Positions 1 to 6,425 are shown, counted from the stretch's first letter. The stretch is 8,288 nt of DNA from Parafilimonas sp. (GCA_023251275.1 JAHEZC010000086.1:1-8288), one strand, 5' to 3'. Translations and numbers: made by a program. Notes: a model not told the origin generated them from the letters alone.

Positions 1-1079
1 TCAAGCAGCTTTTCCAAATCTCTGAGTATTGTTCTTTCTGACATATTTGAATAAAGCCTTGCAAGCTTTACAGACAATTCTGGAATTTCAGTTATAGACA
101 CAGCCCTGTCCATCGGGAGTTCTAATGCTAATGTCCGCTGCCTTTTAAAAACATCTTTTTGAGTTATGGGGACAGTATCAAACCTGTCATAAATATACTT
201 TTGCCAGGAATTGACAAACTGGCTTTTCTGAATTACCTCAAGCGTTTGCTCTAAACCGTCCCTGAAACCCAACAAAGCATATTCTATAAATGCAGACAGA
301 TCAAGTGTTGCGGTGGCCTTCTCAATTTGACGGTAATAATTTGTTCTGGTCAGGTTGTAATGGTTTGATAAAATATGCGATGCAATATCCGGGTTGCCGC
401 CCCGAAGCAAAATATAAAATTCCAGCAAGCGACCCGTTCTCCCATTTCCATCTCCAAAGGGGTGTATCCATTCAATATAAATATGAGACACTATTGTCTG
501 GATAACTATTTCACTGAAAGTTTGCTCTTTTTTTTCATAGCCAAACTCATCTTTTGACCACCCGCAAAACATTTCTGTTAATGCAGGAACATCCCTGTAA
601 TCCGGGCATCTGTAAGAGCCGACTACTGCATCAGTATTCCTGAACTGACCCGGTATAGCAGCAAAGTGTTCGCCCAGGTTTTTCCCTGCCATTTTGTGCA
701 ACCGTTTCAGCAGATCAGGCGAAACCAGGTCGCTTTCATTTTTTTGAATGATCTCCGCCAGCAGTTCATTAAAGGCATCCAGGATATTTCGCACTTCTGT
801 TTCCTGGTACTCTTTGCTTGGAGGTAATTTTTGCCCTTCCAGCATGCGCCTGATTTCATCATCAGTAAGAGTATTACCTTCTATTGCGGTAGTGGCCTGC
901 GCTCCCTTTATTAATGACAGATTCATAAGTTCCCGGTAATGTTCAGGCATTATCGGGGTATTATTTATAGCTTTCACAAGGGCATCACATTGACCCAATA
1001 AAAACTGCGAAGTGCCTGATAAGTCCCAGTTTTTCCTGAAGACTATGTGAGGATATTGACGATGTAGTTTGCCTGACAT
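1..1079 (-). CDS. Fic family protein (class II AMPylase with winged-helix C-terminus), 3' end cut by window edge
   Basis: The frame reads from ATG at 1079 to the left edge without a stop: 359 codons plus two bases, so the C-terminus is missing. An in-frame TAA lies 12 codons... of sequence shortly upstream (about 5 codons before the ATG), which fixes this as the first ATG. Residues 1-100 look like the Fic_N region. T63-x3-E67-G68 fits the class II inhibitory motif [S/T]xxxE[G/N]. I143-G154 resembles the target-binding flap. H206-P-F-G-D-G-N-G-R-T-G-R217 is a complete Fic catalytic motif with the catalytic His206. Residues about 330-359, containing SERTILRDLEKL, look like the start of a winged helix. 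Known family role: transfer of AMP from ATP to protein hydroxyls, restrained by the inhibitory Glu. The target cannot be read from sequence, and no antitoxin gene is adjacent, as expected when the inhibitor is built in. Stand-alone proteins of this layout are usually about 370 residues, so little should be missing. Confidence 0.93.
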   Translation of the reverse strand, partial: MSGKLHRQYPHIVFRKNWDLSGTSQFLLGQCDALVKAINNTPIMPEHYRELMNLSLIKGAQATTAIEGNTLTDDEIRRMLEGQKLPPSKEYQETEVRNILDAFNELLAEIIQKNESDLVSPDLLKRLHKMAGKNLGEHFAAIPGQFRNTDAVVGSYRCPDYRDVPALTEMFCGWSKDEFGYEKKEQTFSEIVIQTIVSHIYIEWIHPFGDGNGRTGRLLEFYILLRGGNPDIASHILSNHYNLTRTNYYRQIEKATATLDLSAFIEYALLGFRDGLEQTLEVIQKSQFVNSWQKYIYDRFDTVPITQKDVFKRQRTLALELPMDRAVSITEIPELSVKLARLYSNMSERTILRDLEKLL

Positions 1080-1108
1080 ATAGCTTGACAATTAACAGGA
1101 CAGACTTT

Positions 1109-1136
1109 ATGACAAATATAATATATCATTTGTCAT
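1109..1136 (-). promoter_or_regulatory. Inverted repeat over the fic promoter (candidate operator)
   Basis: ATGACAAAT (1109-1117) and ATTTGTCAT (1128-1136) are perfect 9-base inverted repeats separated by 10 AT-only-or-nearly-so bases. The centre lies about 43 bases before the fic start codon. The proximal arm overlaps the probable -7 element, the usual position for a repressor site. Arm spacing suits a dimeric helix-turn-helix protein on one face of the DNA. Which protein binds is unknown; self-regulation by the Fic winged helix is only a guess. Confidence 0.5.
1113..1120 (-). promoter_or_regulatory. Putative -7 promoter element of the fic gene
   Basis: Read on the minus strand this is TATATTTG, an exact match to the Bacteroidota -7 consensus TAnnTTTG. 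Transcription would start near 1106, giving a leader of about 27 bases. No clear TTTG -33 box is seen at normal spacing; TGACA in the distal dyad arm is the nearest candidate. Confidence 0.5.
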
Positions 1137-1316
1137 GAGTGGATTAAAATTTCACTTTTGCTGATCGTTCTGGAAAATAACGCTAATGTTCGCGGGGACA
1201 CTATGGGGCAGCTTTACGGAGATTGCAGAAACCTTTAAGATTAATGGTGAAAAGTAAGAATAAATTCCCCCCATAAATTTTTCCTAAGCCTCACGTGATT
1301 TATCCATTCGAACCAA
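1137..1316. other. Gene-poor spacer between fic and the aminotransferase, with a doubtful 40-codon frame
   Basis: No recognised gene lies here. On the minus strand, ATG at 1274 opens a 40-codon frame ending in TGA at 1152-1154. It lies about 40 bases downstream of the aminotransferase stop, has no ribosome binding site and matches no family I know. A short 23-codon plus-strand frame starting near 1186 overlaps it. The core around 1185-1215 is more GC-rich than its surroundings, so it could be a fossil or dispersed repeat. No hairpin followed by a T-run was found that would serve as the aminotransferase terminator. Confidence 0.2.
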
Positions 1317-2537
1317 TTACCCCGCAATCACAAAGTTTTTCTCCAGAACCGTCTTTATTGCGGAGACCATTTTATCTGCTTTTTCCTCTAACTGTTCTTC
1401 GGTCCATAGTAAACTAATTGCTGTAGAAATACACCGGCTCATGATCGCATCGCTTGCTTCAAAAGAAGTATGCTGCAGTTTTTGCAAAGCCTGTTTCTGC
1501 GCATCGTTCAGGTTATTCAGTGCAGATTGGTTTTTCAAATGATCCCACTTGCGTATATAATGCCAGTTATTATTGTACCAGTAAAAATTACCGGACAGAA
1601 TCCCCTGCTGCTTCATTTCTTCCGCAACATCGGCCGTTAATTTTTCAGTGGGTAAAAACCAGCTTAAAAATGTACAACTGTCGCCTTCCGCATCTGGGAT
1701 TTTTCTGAAACTTATTTCAGGTATTTGTGAAAGCGCTTCTTTCAAATGAGCATGATTTTTTCTTTGGATGGCAAGAAAGCCCTGCAGTTTTTTTATCTGA
1801 GCCAACCCGACGGCTGCATGTAATTCACTGATGCGATAATTATACCCTATGAAAGGATGCAGGTCAGCGCCCCGGTCCGAGCCTTTATGATCATGCCCGT
1901 GATCGCTGTACCCATCGCATTTAATATATATATCTTCATCATTGGTAACCACTGCCCCGCCTTCGCCGCAGGTGATCGTTTTTACAAAATCAAAAGAAAA
2001 AGTACCGGCATCACCGATAGTGCCCAGGTGTTTTCCTTTATAAGATGCACCGAAACTCTGGCAGGCATCTTCGAGCAAAATGAGGTTGTGTTGCCGAGAT
2101 ATTACTGTCAATGAATCCATGTCTGCCATGCTTCCGCACATGTGCACGGGCATAATACATTTTGTTTTCGGGGTGATAGCCTGTCGAACAGCGGCAGGAT
2201 CAAGCGTAAGGGTTTCATCAATATCTGTCAGAACCGGGACAGCCCCGGTACTTAAAATGGCTTCAAAGCTGGCAACAAAAGTAAAGGCAGGCATAATCAC
2301 TTCATCACCGGTGCCTATGCCCAATGCAGCGAGCGCTGTTGTCAAGGCAGATGTGCCGCTCGATGTAAGCTGTGCATATTTGCTGCCAATGGTTTCAGCA
2401 ATGGCTTGCTCGAGTTCTTTTGCTTTCCAGATTCCCCTGCGTTGTGCATCAAATCCATAACGCATCAGGACTCCTGTTTCCAGCAGTTCATTTACTTCCT
2501 TGCGTTCTTCGGCGCCCCATAATTCAAATCCCGGCAT
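1317..2537 (-). CDS. DegT/DnrJ/EryC1/StrS family PLP-dependent sugar aminotransferase, possibly KdnA-like
   Basis: A complete 406-residue cytoplasmic protein from ATG at 2537 to TAA at 1317-1319. Fold type I aminotransferase marks are present: SSGTSAL at 59-65 (phosphate cup), the PLP-ring Asp in E156-D157 followed by Q160, the Schiff-base Lys186 in FSFDFVKTITCGEGG, and GYNYRISELHAA from 231, a family signature. The family makes amino sugars by moving an amino group, usually from glutamate, to a keto sugar; the products go into LPS, capsule or glycan. The N-terminal MPGFEL with RYGFD at 26-30 and the SDHGHDH segment at 211-217 remind me of KdnA, the 8-amino-3,8-dideoxy-octulosonate transaminase, but this is from memory and unproven. 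No partner dehydrogenase (KdnB-like) or other sugar gene is visible here. The family call is firm; the substrate is not. Confidence 0.93.
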   Translation of the reverse strand: MPGFELWGAEERKEVNELLETGVLMRYGFDAQRRGIWKAKELEQAIAETIGSKYAQLTSSGTSALTTALAALGIGTGDEVIMPAFTFVASFEAILSTGAVPVLTDIDETLTLDPAAVRQAITPKTKCIMPVHMCGSMADMDSLTVISRQHNLILLEDACQSFGASYKGKHLGTIGDAGTFSFDFVKTITCGEGGAVVTNDEDIYIKCDGYSDHGHDHKGSDRGADLHPFIGYNYRISELHAAVGLAQIKKLQGFLAIQRKNHAHLKEALSQIPEISFRKIPDAEGDSCTFLSWFLPTEKLTADVAEEMKQQGILSGNFYWYNNNWHYIRKWDHLKNQSALNNLNDAQKQALQKLQHTSFEASDAIMSRCISTAISLLWTEEQLEEKADKMVSAIKTVLEKNFVIAG

Positions 2538-2593
2538 ATAAAAATTTTAAGTGCGATGTTCTTTTTTGTTGTTTTGAGTTGATTTAAAAGAAG

Positions 2594-2629
2594 CAAAAGT
2601 AAAAAACTAATTGTGGAAAGGTTGTCAAA
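2594..2629 (-). promoter_or_regulatory. Putative promoter of the aminotransferase gene
   Basis: On the minus strand TACTTTTG (2601-2594) matches TAnnTTTG exactly, and TTTTGACA with its TTTG at 2629-2626 could be the -33 box. The 24-base gap between boxes is somewhat longer than the usual spacing. Transcription would begin near 2587, giving a leader of about 50 bases. Confidence 0.5.
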
Positions 2630-2832
2630 AGATAAACGGCATAATTTGGTATGTTTGGCGGGCTTTAGAAATTGAAATTGAGTTTGTAAAAAAATTGCAA
2701 TTGTTATTTATGGTTTCAGCAATCTTGTGCAGCGATAAGCGTTTTACCAAACAGAAACAAATAGCTTCGTTAAAAGAATGAATATTTTATGAAAACAGGT
2801 TTACACAGTTTCATTACATTCCGCAATAATCA

Positions 2833-2840
2833 GATATTTG
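2833..2840 (+). promoter_or_regulatory. Putative -7 promoter element of the deacetylase gene
   Basis: GATATTTG differs from TAnnTTTG at one base. Transcription would start near 2847 and give a leader of about 30 bases before ATG 2877. This location also argues against the in-frame TTG at 2838 as the start codon, because it would lie within the promoter. Confidence 0.35.
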
Positions 2841-2876
2841 CACGCAGCATTTGATGATTTAGTTATAAAAAAAACT

Positions 2877-3728
2877 ATGAAAAAAGTTTTCTTTTTATTT
2901 ACCACACTCTTTTTATTTACCTGCTTCATTTGCAACAATTCCATCGCACCAAAAGAAAAAGTAACAAATTCCGCCACTGATTCATCAGCTAAAGCTATTA
3001 TTGATACTGCGACCAATTTACCAGACAGCATAGCTCAACCTTTGCCTGCACCCGATAGCATTGCTGCATCTGAGAGAAAATATATTTACCTCACTTTTGA
3101 TGATGGGCCGTTGTACGGGAGCAACAATATTGACAAAATTATCAGGGCGGAGAAAATCAATACCGATGTATTTGTTGTAGGCATGCATGCGATGAATGAT
3201 CCCGAATTACTATCTTTTTATCAATTATATCAATCCAATCCTTACGTCGAGATAGGTAACCACAGTTATACCCATGCCAATAACAGGTATAAAAAATATT
3301 ACCAAAATCCTGACGGTGTGGTAGAGGATTTTATGAAATGCGAGTCTGCATTACAGATACCTACCAGGTTTGCAAGGCAGCCGGGCAGAAACCAATGGCG
3401 GCTCGAGGGTATAAAAAAAGATGATATAAGAAGCGGAACCGAAAGCGCTGACCTGCTCTACGAAAACGGGTTTAAGGTTTTTGGCTGGGATGTGGAGTGG
3501 CAGCATTATGGCAATGGTATCCCCACACAAACAGTGGATCAGTTGGTGAGGACAATCGAACAAAAACTTGATAATGGTAAAACAGTAAAACCGGGTCACC
3601 TGATAATTTTGACTCATGATGAAATGTTCAGAACAAAATCAGGAAGCAATGCGCTGCAGCAGCTTATTGAAAAGCTGAAAGCAACAGGTAAATACCGGTT
3701 TGAACATTTAAGTAAGTACCCCGCTTAA
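2877..3728 (+). CDS. Exported polysaccharide deacetylase (NodB domain, carbohydrate esterase 4-like)
   Basis: 283 residues from ATG 2877. A TTG at 2838 would add 13 residues, but MKK followed by a hydrophobic run to about residue 18 is a normal signal peptide, so ATG is preferred. Cys16 and Cys19 follow, but neither fits a good lipobox. A low-complexity Ser/Ala/Pro/Asp linker spans about 25-66. The NodB domain then shows TFDDGP at 73-78 (catalytic Asp75, metal Asp76), HSYTH at 129-133 (metal His129 and His133), RQPGR at 167-171, GWDVEW at 203-208 and LTHDE at 245-249 (catalytic His247). All catalytic motifs are intact, so an active metal-dependent N-deacetylase is expected, acting in the periplasm on peptidoglycan, chitin-like or exported glycans. 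Substrate cannot be read. It converges with the GHL10 gene, 6 bases from stop to stop. Confidence 0.92.
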   Translation: MKKVFFLFTTLFLFTCFICNNSIAPKEKVTNSATDSSAKAIIDTATNLPDSIAQPLPAPDSIAASERKYIYLTFDDGPLYGSNNIDKIIRAEKINTDVFVVGMHAMNDPELLSFYQLYQSNPYVEIGNHSYTHANNRYKKYYQNPDGVVEDFMKCESALQIPTRFARQPGRNQWRLEGIKKDDIRSGTESADLLYENGFKVFGWDVEWQHYGNGIPTQTVDQLVRTIEQKLDNGKTVKPGHLIILTHDEMFRTKSGSNALQQLIEKLKATGKYRFEHLSKYPA

Positions 3729-3734
3729 CAACTA

Positions 3735-5342
3735 TTATTTTTTCGAGATCATCCATCCTTTATTTGTCTTAACAAACTGAACCACATTGCTAAGATCGCT
3801 TTCATTATTTTCCCTGTCGAGGCAGGAAACAGATGCATAACAATTGCTCCATGCGGTGGGAATATCAGATGCATTTATATTAAACTGAAACATTTTCAGC
3901 CTGGTGGCAGGTAAAATGAAAAAAGGATGTTTGCCAAGCCCTGCAAGATTATCAGAGATATAAAGCACATAGCTTTTTACTTCCTGTGTTTCTTTGATAT
4001 TGTCGCTTTCCCCCTGCACGATAAAATTTTTTTCATTTCCGGATTTGGAGTCAGATAAATTTTTTATGACCGGTCTCAGCGGCGGCACAGTATCTACCCA
4101 TGCCATAGGCGGTATGATGGCGGGGTATTTGTAATAATTATTTGCGAGGCTGTCATTCCATCCATTTGGATTATAATTGAAATTGGCAGCACTGAAAAAG
4201 ATGCTCCCCTGTATATATGCGTTATCTCTTAAAAGCTTTATTTGATTGGGCAATTCTTTTGGATTGCGCCATGCTGCTGTAGGGCTTTCAATAGTGCGGT
4301 AAATACCATGACCAATATACACATGCTTGCCATAACTGTGGGCAGCCCACCAGCCGAGCAGTGTTTCATAGTCGCAAAGCCTGTGACCTATCTCCCAATA
4401 AAGCTGCGGGGCCACATAGTCAATCCAGCCCTTTTTCAACCACAATAAAATATCGGCGTACAGATCATCGTAATTGGTTTGTCCGCCTTTTGTATCGCTG
4501 CCCTCCGGGTCGGTATCTGCATTTCGCCAGACACCAAAAGGACTGATACCAAATTTAACCATCGGGTTTACTTCGAGTATCGCATCATGGATTCGTTTTA
4601 TAATGCTGTCGCAATTACTTCTTCGCCAGTTGTCTTTTGCCAGGCCCCGTGAATATTTTCTGTAAATGCCTTCATCAGGAAATTCTTTTCCCGTAATGCG
4701 ATACGGATAGAAATAATCATCCATGTGAACCGCATCTATATCATACCTGCTGATAACGTCCCTGACAATTCTTGTTACATAGTCCATCACAGCCGGTAAG
4801 CCGGGGTTAAAATATCTTTTGCTGCCATACGTGAGAAACCATTCCGGGTGCTGCTTTGTTATGTGTGAAGATGAAACAGAAGATGAGCGAATGTCAAAAA
4901 CTGCCCGGTAAGGATTAAGCCATGCATGAAACTCCATGCCGCGTTTATGCGCTTCCTCAATCATGAACTGAAGCGGATCGTAATATGGCTCAGGTGGCAA
5001 CCCCTGCACGCCGGTAAGCCATTCACTCCAGGGTTCATAGTTAGATGGATAAAAGGCATCCGCAGCAGGGCGTATCTGTACAATTACCGCATTCATCCCC
5101 ATGCCCTGCAGCATGGAAAGCATATTGATAAATTCCTGTTTCTGCTGTATCACAGGCAGCCCTTTTTTACTTGGCCAGTCAGTATTTACAACCGTAGCGA
5201 TCCATGCAGCCCTGAATTCATATTTTGGCTGACAATCGGCTGTAGTCAAGAGAGACGCCGCAAACAACAAACAACAAACCATAAACAAAATAAACCTGTG
5301 AAAGATCTTGTCGGTATGAAAACAGTAAACAGGTCTCTTCAT
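3735..5342 (-). CDS. Exported GHL10 family (DUF187) glycoside hydrolase, DigH-like, with C-terminal Fn3-like domain
   Basis: 535 residues if it starts at ATG 5342. ATGs at 5408 and 5420 in the same frame, and a TTG at 5426, would add 22 to 28 polar residues before the signal; a -7-like box at 5424-5432 makes the outermost ones unlikely. A hydrophobic segment at about 14-32 then TTADCQ suggests a signal peptide. The GHL10 domain runs about 40-400: EFRAAW at 42-47, a DWPS motif, NPYRA, the VHMDDYFYP strand with Asp208-Asp209, FGISPFGVWRN and WIDYVAPQLYWE. The last about 115 residues, beginning TVPPLRP, look fibronectin type III-like. In E. coli, DigH of this family cleaves peptidoglycan glycan strands stripped of stem peptides. 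A similar wall-remodelling role is an inference here, and other glycans are possible. Divergent from the L,D-transpeptidase-like gene. Confidence 0.9.
   Translation of the reverse strand: MKRPVYCFHTDKIFHRFILFMVCCLLFAASLLTTADCQPKYEFRAAWIATVVNTDWPSKKGLPVIQQKQEFINMLSMLQGMGMNAVIVQIRPAADAFYPSNYEPWSEWLTGVQGLPPEPYYDPLQFMIEEAHKRGMEFHAWLNPYRAVFDIRSSSVSSSHITKQHPEWFLTYGSKRYFNPGLPAVMDYVTRIVRDVISRYDIDAVHMDDYFYPYRITGKEFPDEGIYRKYSRGLAKDNWRRSNCDSIIKRIHDAILEVNPMVKFGISPFGVWRNADTDPEGSDTKGGQTNYDDLYADILLWLKKGWIDYVAPQLYWEIGHRLCDYETLLGWWAAHSYGKHVYIGHGIYRTIESPTAAWRNPKELPNQIKLLRDNAYIQGSIFFSAANFNYNPNGWNDSLANNYYKYPAIIPPMAWVDTVPPLRPVIKNLSDSKSGNEKNFIVQGESDNIKETQEVKSYVLYISDNLAGLGKHPFFILPATRLKMFQFNINASDIPTAWSNCYASVSCLDRENNESDLSNVVQFVKTNKGWMISKK
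5265..5285. repeat. Heptamer tandem repeat (CAACAAA x2 plus CCATAAA) in the GHL10 signal-peptide region
   Basis: Plus-strand units are CAACAAA (5265-5271), CAACAAA (5272-5278) and the variant CCATAAA (5279-5285); partial units flank them on both sides. On the coding minus strand they encode part of the hydrophobic signal core (FMVCCLLF). The unit shares the form CNACAAA with the repeat inside mutL. Confidence 0.6.
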
Positions 5343-5423
5343 AAAGCGAATATACAAGTGTAACGTTTTTGATTGTTTATCATTTTGCCTTGATAAATCA
5401 TTTAACATTTTTCGGTACATGCA

Positions 5424-5487
5424 CAAAAGTTATTAGAATCCTTTTAGAAAAGAATTAATGGTTGATTGTGTATGCAGGTAACTTTTG
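5424..5487. repeat. Facing copies of TAACTTTTG in the GHL10/L,D-transpeptidase spacer
   Basis: CAAAAGTTA at 5424-5432 and TAACTTTTG at 5479-5487 are perfect 9-base inverted repeats 46 bases apart. Each resembles a Bacteroidota -7 box with one extra base. The left copy, read on the minus strand, could serve the GHL10 gene with a leader of about 75 bases to ATG 5342. The right copy points toward the transpeptidase but lies about 160 bases before it. The remainder of this spacer holds no visible gene. Confidence 0.35.
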
Positions 5488-5520
5488 AAAACAAGTTCAC
5501 CCTGGATAATTAATGCAAGT

Positions 5521-5550
5521 CATTCAGGAAATTGTTCTTTATCCTGAATG
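5521..5550. promoter_or_regulatory. Inverted repeat with 9-base arms between divergent envelope genes
   Basis: CATTCAGGA (5521-5529) and TCCTGAATG (5542-5550) pair perfectly across a 12-base loop. It starts about 125 bases before the transpeptidase ATG. No T-run follows on either side, so a rho-independent terminator is unlikely. A protein-binding dyad or an RNA hairpin in a long leader are both possible. Confidence 0.4.
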
Positions 5551-5603
5551 CGATTCTCTCACCTGAAATTTAACAATAAAATTTTTATAGTCTTTATGGA
5601 AAA

Positions 5604-5611
5604 TCGTTTTG
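5604..5611 (+). promoter_or_regulatory. Weak candidate -7 element of the L,D-transpeptidase gene
   Basis: TCGTTTTG differs from TAnnTTTG at one base and would give a leader of about 28 bases, similar to that inferred for the fic and deacetylase genes. No convincing -33 box is seen. Confidence 0.25.
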
Positions 5612-5646
5612 CAGGGATCTAACTATGTAAGGTAAACCTCTGCTCT

Positions 5647-6282
5647 ATGAAGCGATTCCTGTTTATTCTTTCTTTATTAATGTTGAGTTTTATTATTGCC
5701 GGTTCTGCCCGTTATTTATACGGCTTTTCTTTTTTTACAAAAAATAATTCAACAGTCACATTCAATGATGAAGGACTCCAGCAAAAGCTTAAAAGCAGAT
5801 CGCTTATCGCCGAGACTTATGCAAAACAACGCGGCTTTAATACAAATTTTTGCTTCCTTGCTGACATGAATATTGCATCAGGGAAGAACCGCTTTTTTGT
5901 ATATGATATGAAAAACGATTCAGTACTGTTGGCGGGCATCACAGCGCATGGCAGTTGCAATTATAAGGTTCTTACAAAAGCTAAATTCTCTAATCAGCCC
6001 GGTTGCGGATGCAGCGCTTACGGTAAGTACAAAGTGGGTTATAAATATACCGGCAGGTTTGGAACTGCGTACAAATTATATGGGCTGGACAGCAGCAACA
6101 GCAATGCTTTTGACAGGTTCATTGTACTTCATAGTTATTATCTGGTTCCGGACAATGAAGTATATCCGTTGCCAGTCTGTAATAGTTTGGGTTGCGTGAT
6201 GGTCTCTGATAATTTTTTGAAAATACTTTCCGCAAAAATTGATGCTTCTGAAAAACCTGTTCTGCTTTGGGTGTACCAGTAA
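5647..6282 (+). CDS. Exported murein L,D-transpeptidase catalytic domain protein (YkuD_2 type)
   Basis: 211 residues from ATG 5647 to TAA. MKR then a hydrophobic run to about residue 20 is a signal peptide or N-terminal anchor. The rest fits the YkuD_2 family: NRFFVYDMKN (81-90), a THAHG-like element ending H101-G102, KFSNQPG at 113-119, YGKYKVG..YTGRFGTAYKLYGLD, FIVLHS with His162, and the catalytic S180-L-G-C183. Both the His and the nucleophilic Cys of a YkuD enzyme are present. Family role: forming or exchanging peptide bonds at meso-diaminopimelate in peptidoglycan stems, or attaching proteins there; for YkuD_2 this is inferred by homology. Unusual: where relatives have serines after FSN, this one has C120-G-C122, and there are six cysteines in the exported part. 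It is followed by mutL on the same strand after 143 bases, probably a separate transcript. Confidence 0.88.
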   Translation: MKRFLFILSLLMLSFIIAGSARYLYGFSFFTKNNSTVTFNDEGLQQKLKSRSLIAETYAKQRGFNTNFCFLADMNIASGKNRFFVYDMKNDSVLLAGITAHGSCNYKVLTKAKFSNQPGCGCSAYGKYKVGYKYTGRFGTAYKLYGLDSSNSNAFDRFIVLHSYYLVPDNEVYPLPVCNSLGCVMVSDNFLKILSAKIDASEKPVLLWVYQ

Positions 6283-6352
6283 AAAATTACAGATGTTTTC
6301 TTTAACACCCCTTCGGTTCGGATAAATAAATTCCCGCAAAACCAGATCTGCC

Positions 6353-6364
6353 AATCTGCAGATT
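6353..6364. repeat. 12-base perfect palindrome upstream of mutL
   Basis: AATCTGCAGATT is fully self-complementary, and the hexamer ATCTGC also occurs just before it at 6346-6351. It lies about 60 bases before the mutL start. No T-run follows, so it is not a terminator for the transpeptidase gene. It may be chance or a binding site. Confidence 0.3.
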
Positions 6365-6392
6365 TGAAAAGCTGATTCATCTTCTTATTCGC

Positions 6393-6400
6393 TATTTTTA
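6393..6400 (+). promoter_or_regulatory. Weak candidate -7 element of mutL
   Basis: TATTTTTA differs from TAnnTTTG at the last base. Transcription near 6407 would leave a leader of about 19 bases that just includes the ribosome binding site. A TTTG at 6363-6366 is 26 bases upstream, too far for a normal -33 box. Confidence 0.25.
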
Positions 6401-6411
6401 CCCGCAGTAAG

Positions 6412-6417
6412 AAGGAG
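6412..6417 (+). promoter_or_regulatory. Strong Shine-Dalgarno site that fixes the mutL GTG start
   Basis: AAGGAG sits 8 bases before GTG 6426, ideal spacing. It is the only strong site of this kind in the window. Together with the typical MutL N-terminus TDIIQLLPD directly after the GTG, it decides the start codon. Confidence 0.75.
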
Positions 6418-6425
6418 AATTTTCT

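Larger units (their letters stand above)
2538..2876. other. Divergent intergenic region between the aminotransferase and the deacetylase
   Basis: About 340 AT-rich bases hold the two divergent promoters listed separately. I see no tRNA, conserved RNA fold or credible gene. The only other structure is a 10-base palindrome AATTGCAATT at 2693-2702, of a length expected by chance in AT-rich DNA. An antisense open frame entering from the deacetylase gene has no family features. Confidence 0.6.

Noticed and set aside
748..939. Plus-strand open frame opposite the Fic gene
   Set aside because: Antisense to the Fic coding sequence; Ser-rich and without family features.
2080..2460. 126-codon open frame antisense to the aminotransferase
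   Set aside because: It lies fully inside a well-supported gene, has no domain features and its composition is that of a complementary strand.
2838..2876. TTG-initiated extension of the deacetylase by 13 residues
   Set aside because: It would put polar residues before a normal MKK signal peptide and overlaps the likely -7 box; ATG 2877 is better.
2877..2936. Lipoprotein signal on the deacetylase
   Set aside because: Cys16 and Cys19 are preceded by LFT and CFI, neither of which fits the usual lipobox, so a plain signal peptide or anchor is more likely.
4926..5363. 145-codon open frame antisense to the GHL10 gene
   Set aside because: It is a shadow of a conserved catalytic domain with no family features of its own.
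5343..5426. N-terminal extension of the GHL10 protein to ATG 5408, ATG 5420 or TTG 5426
   Set aside because: It adds 22-28 charged residues before the signal segment, and the outermost starts overlap or precede the probable promoter. ATG 5408 cannot be wholly excluded.
6283..6425. Terminator after the transpeptidase gene
   Set aside because: The palindrome at 6353-6364 has no following T-run, and no other stem is found.
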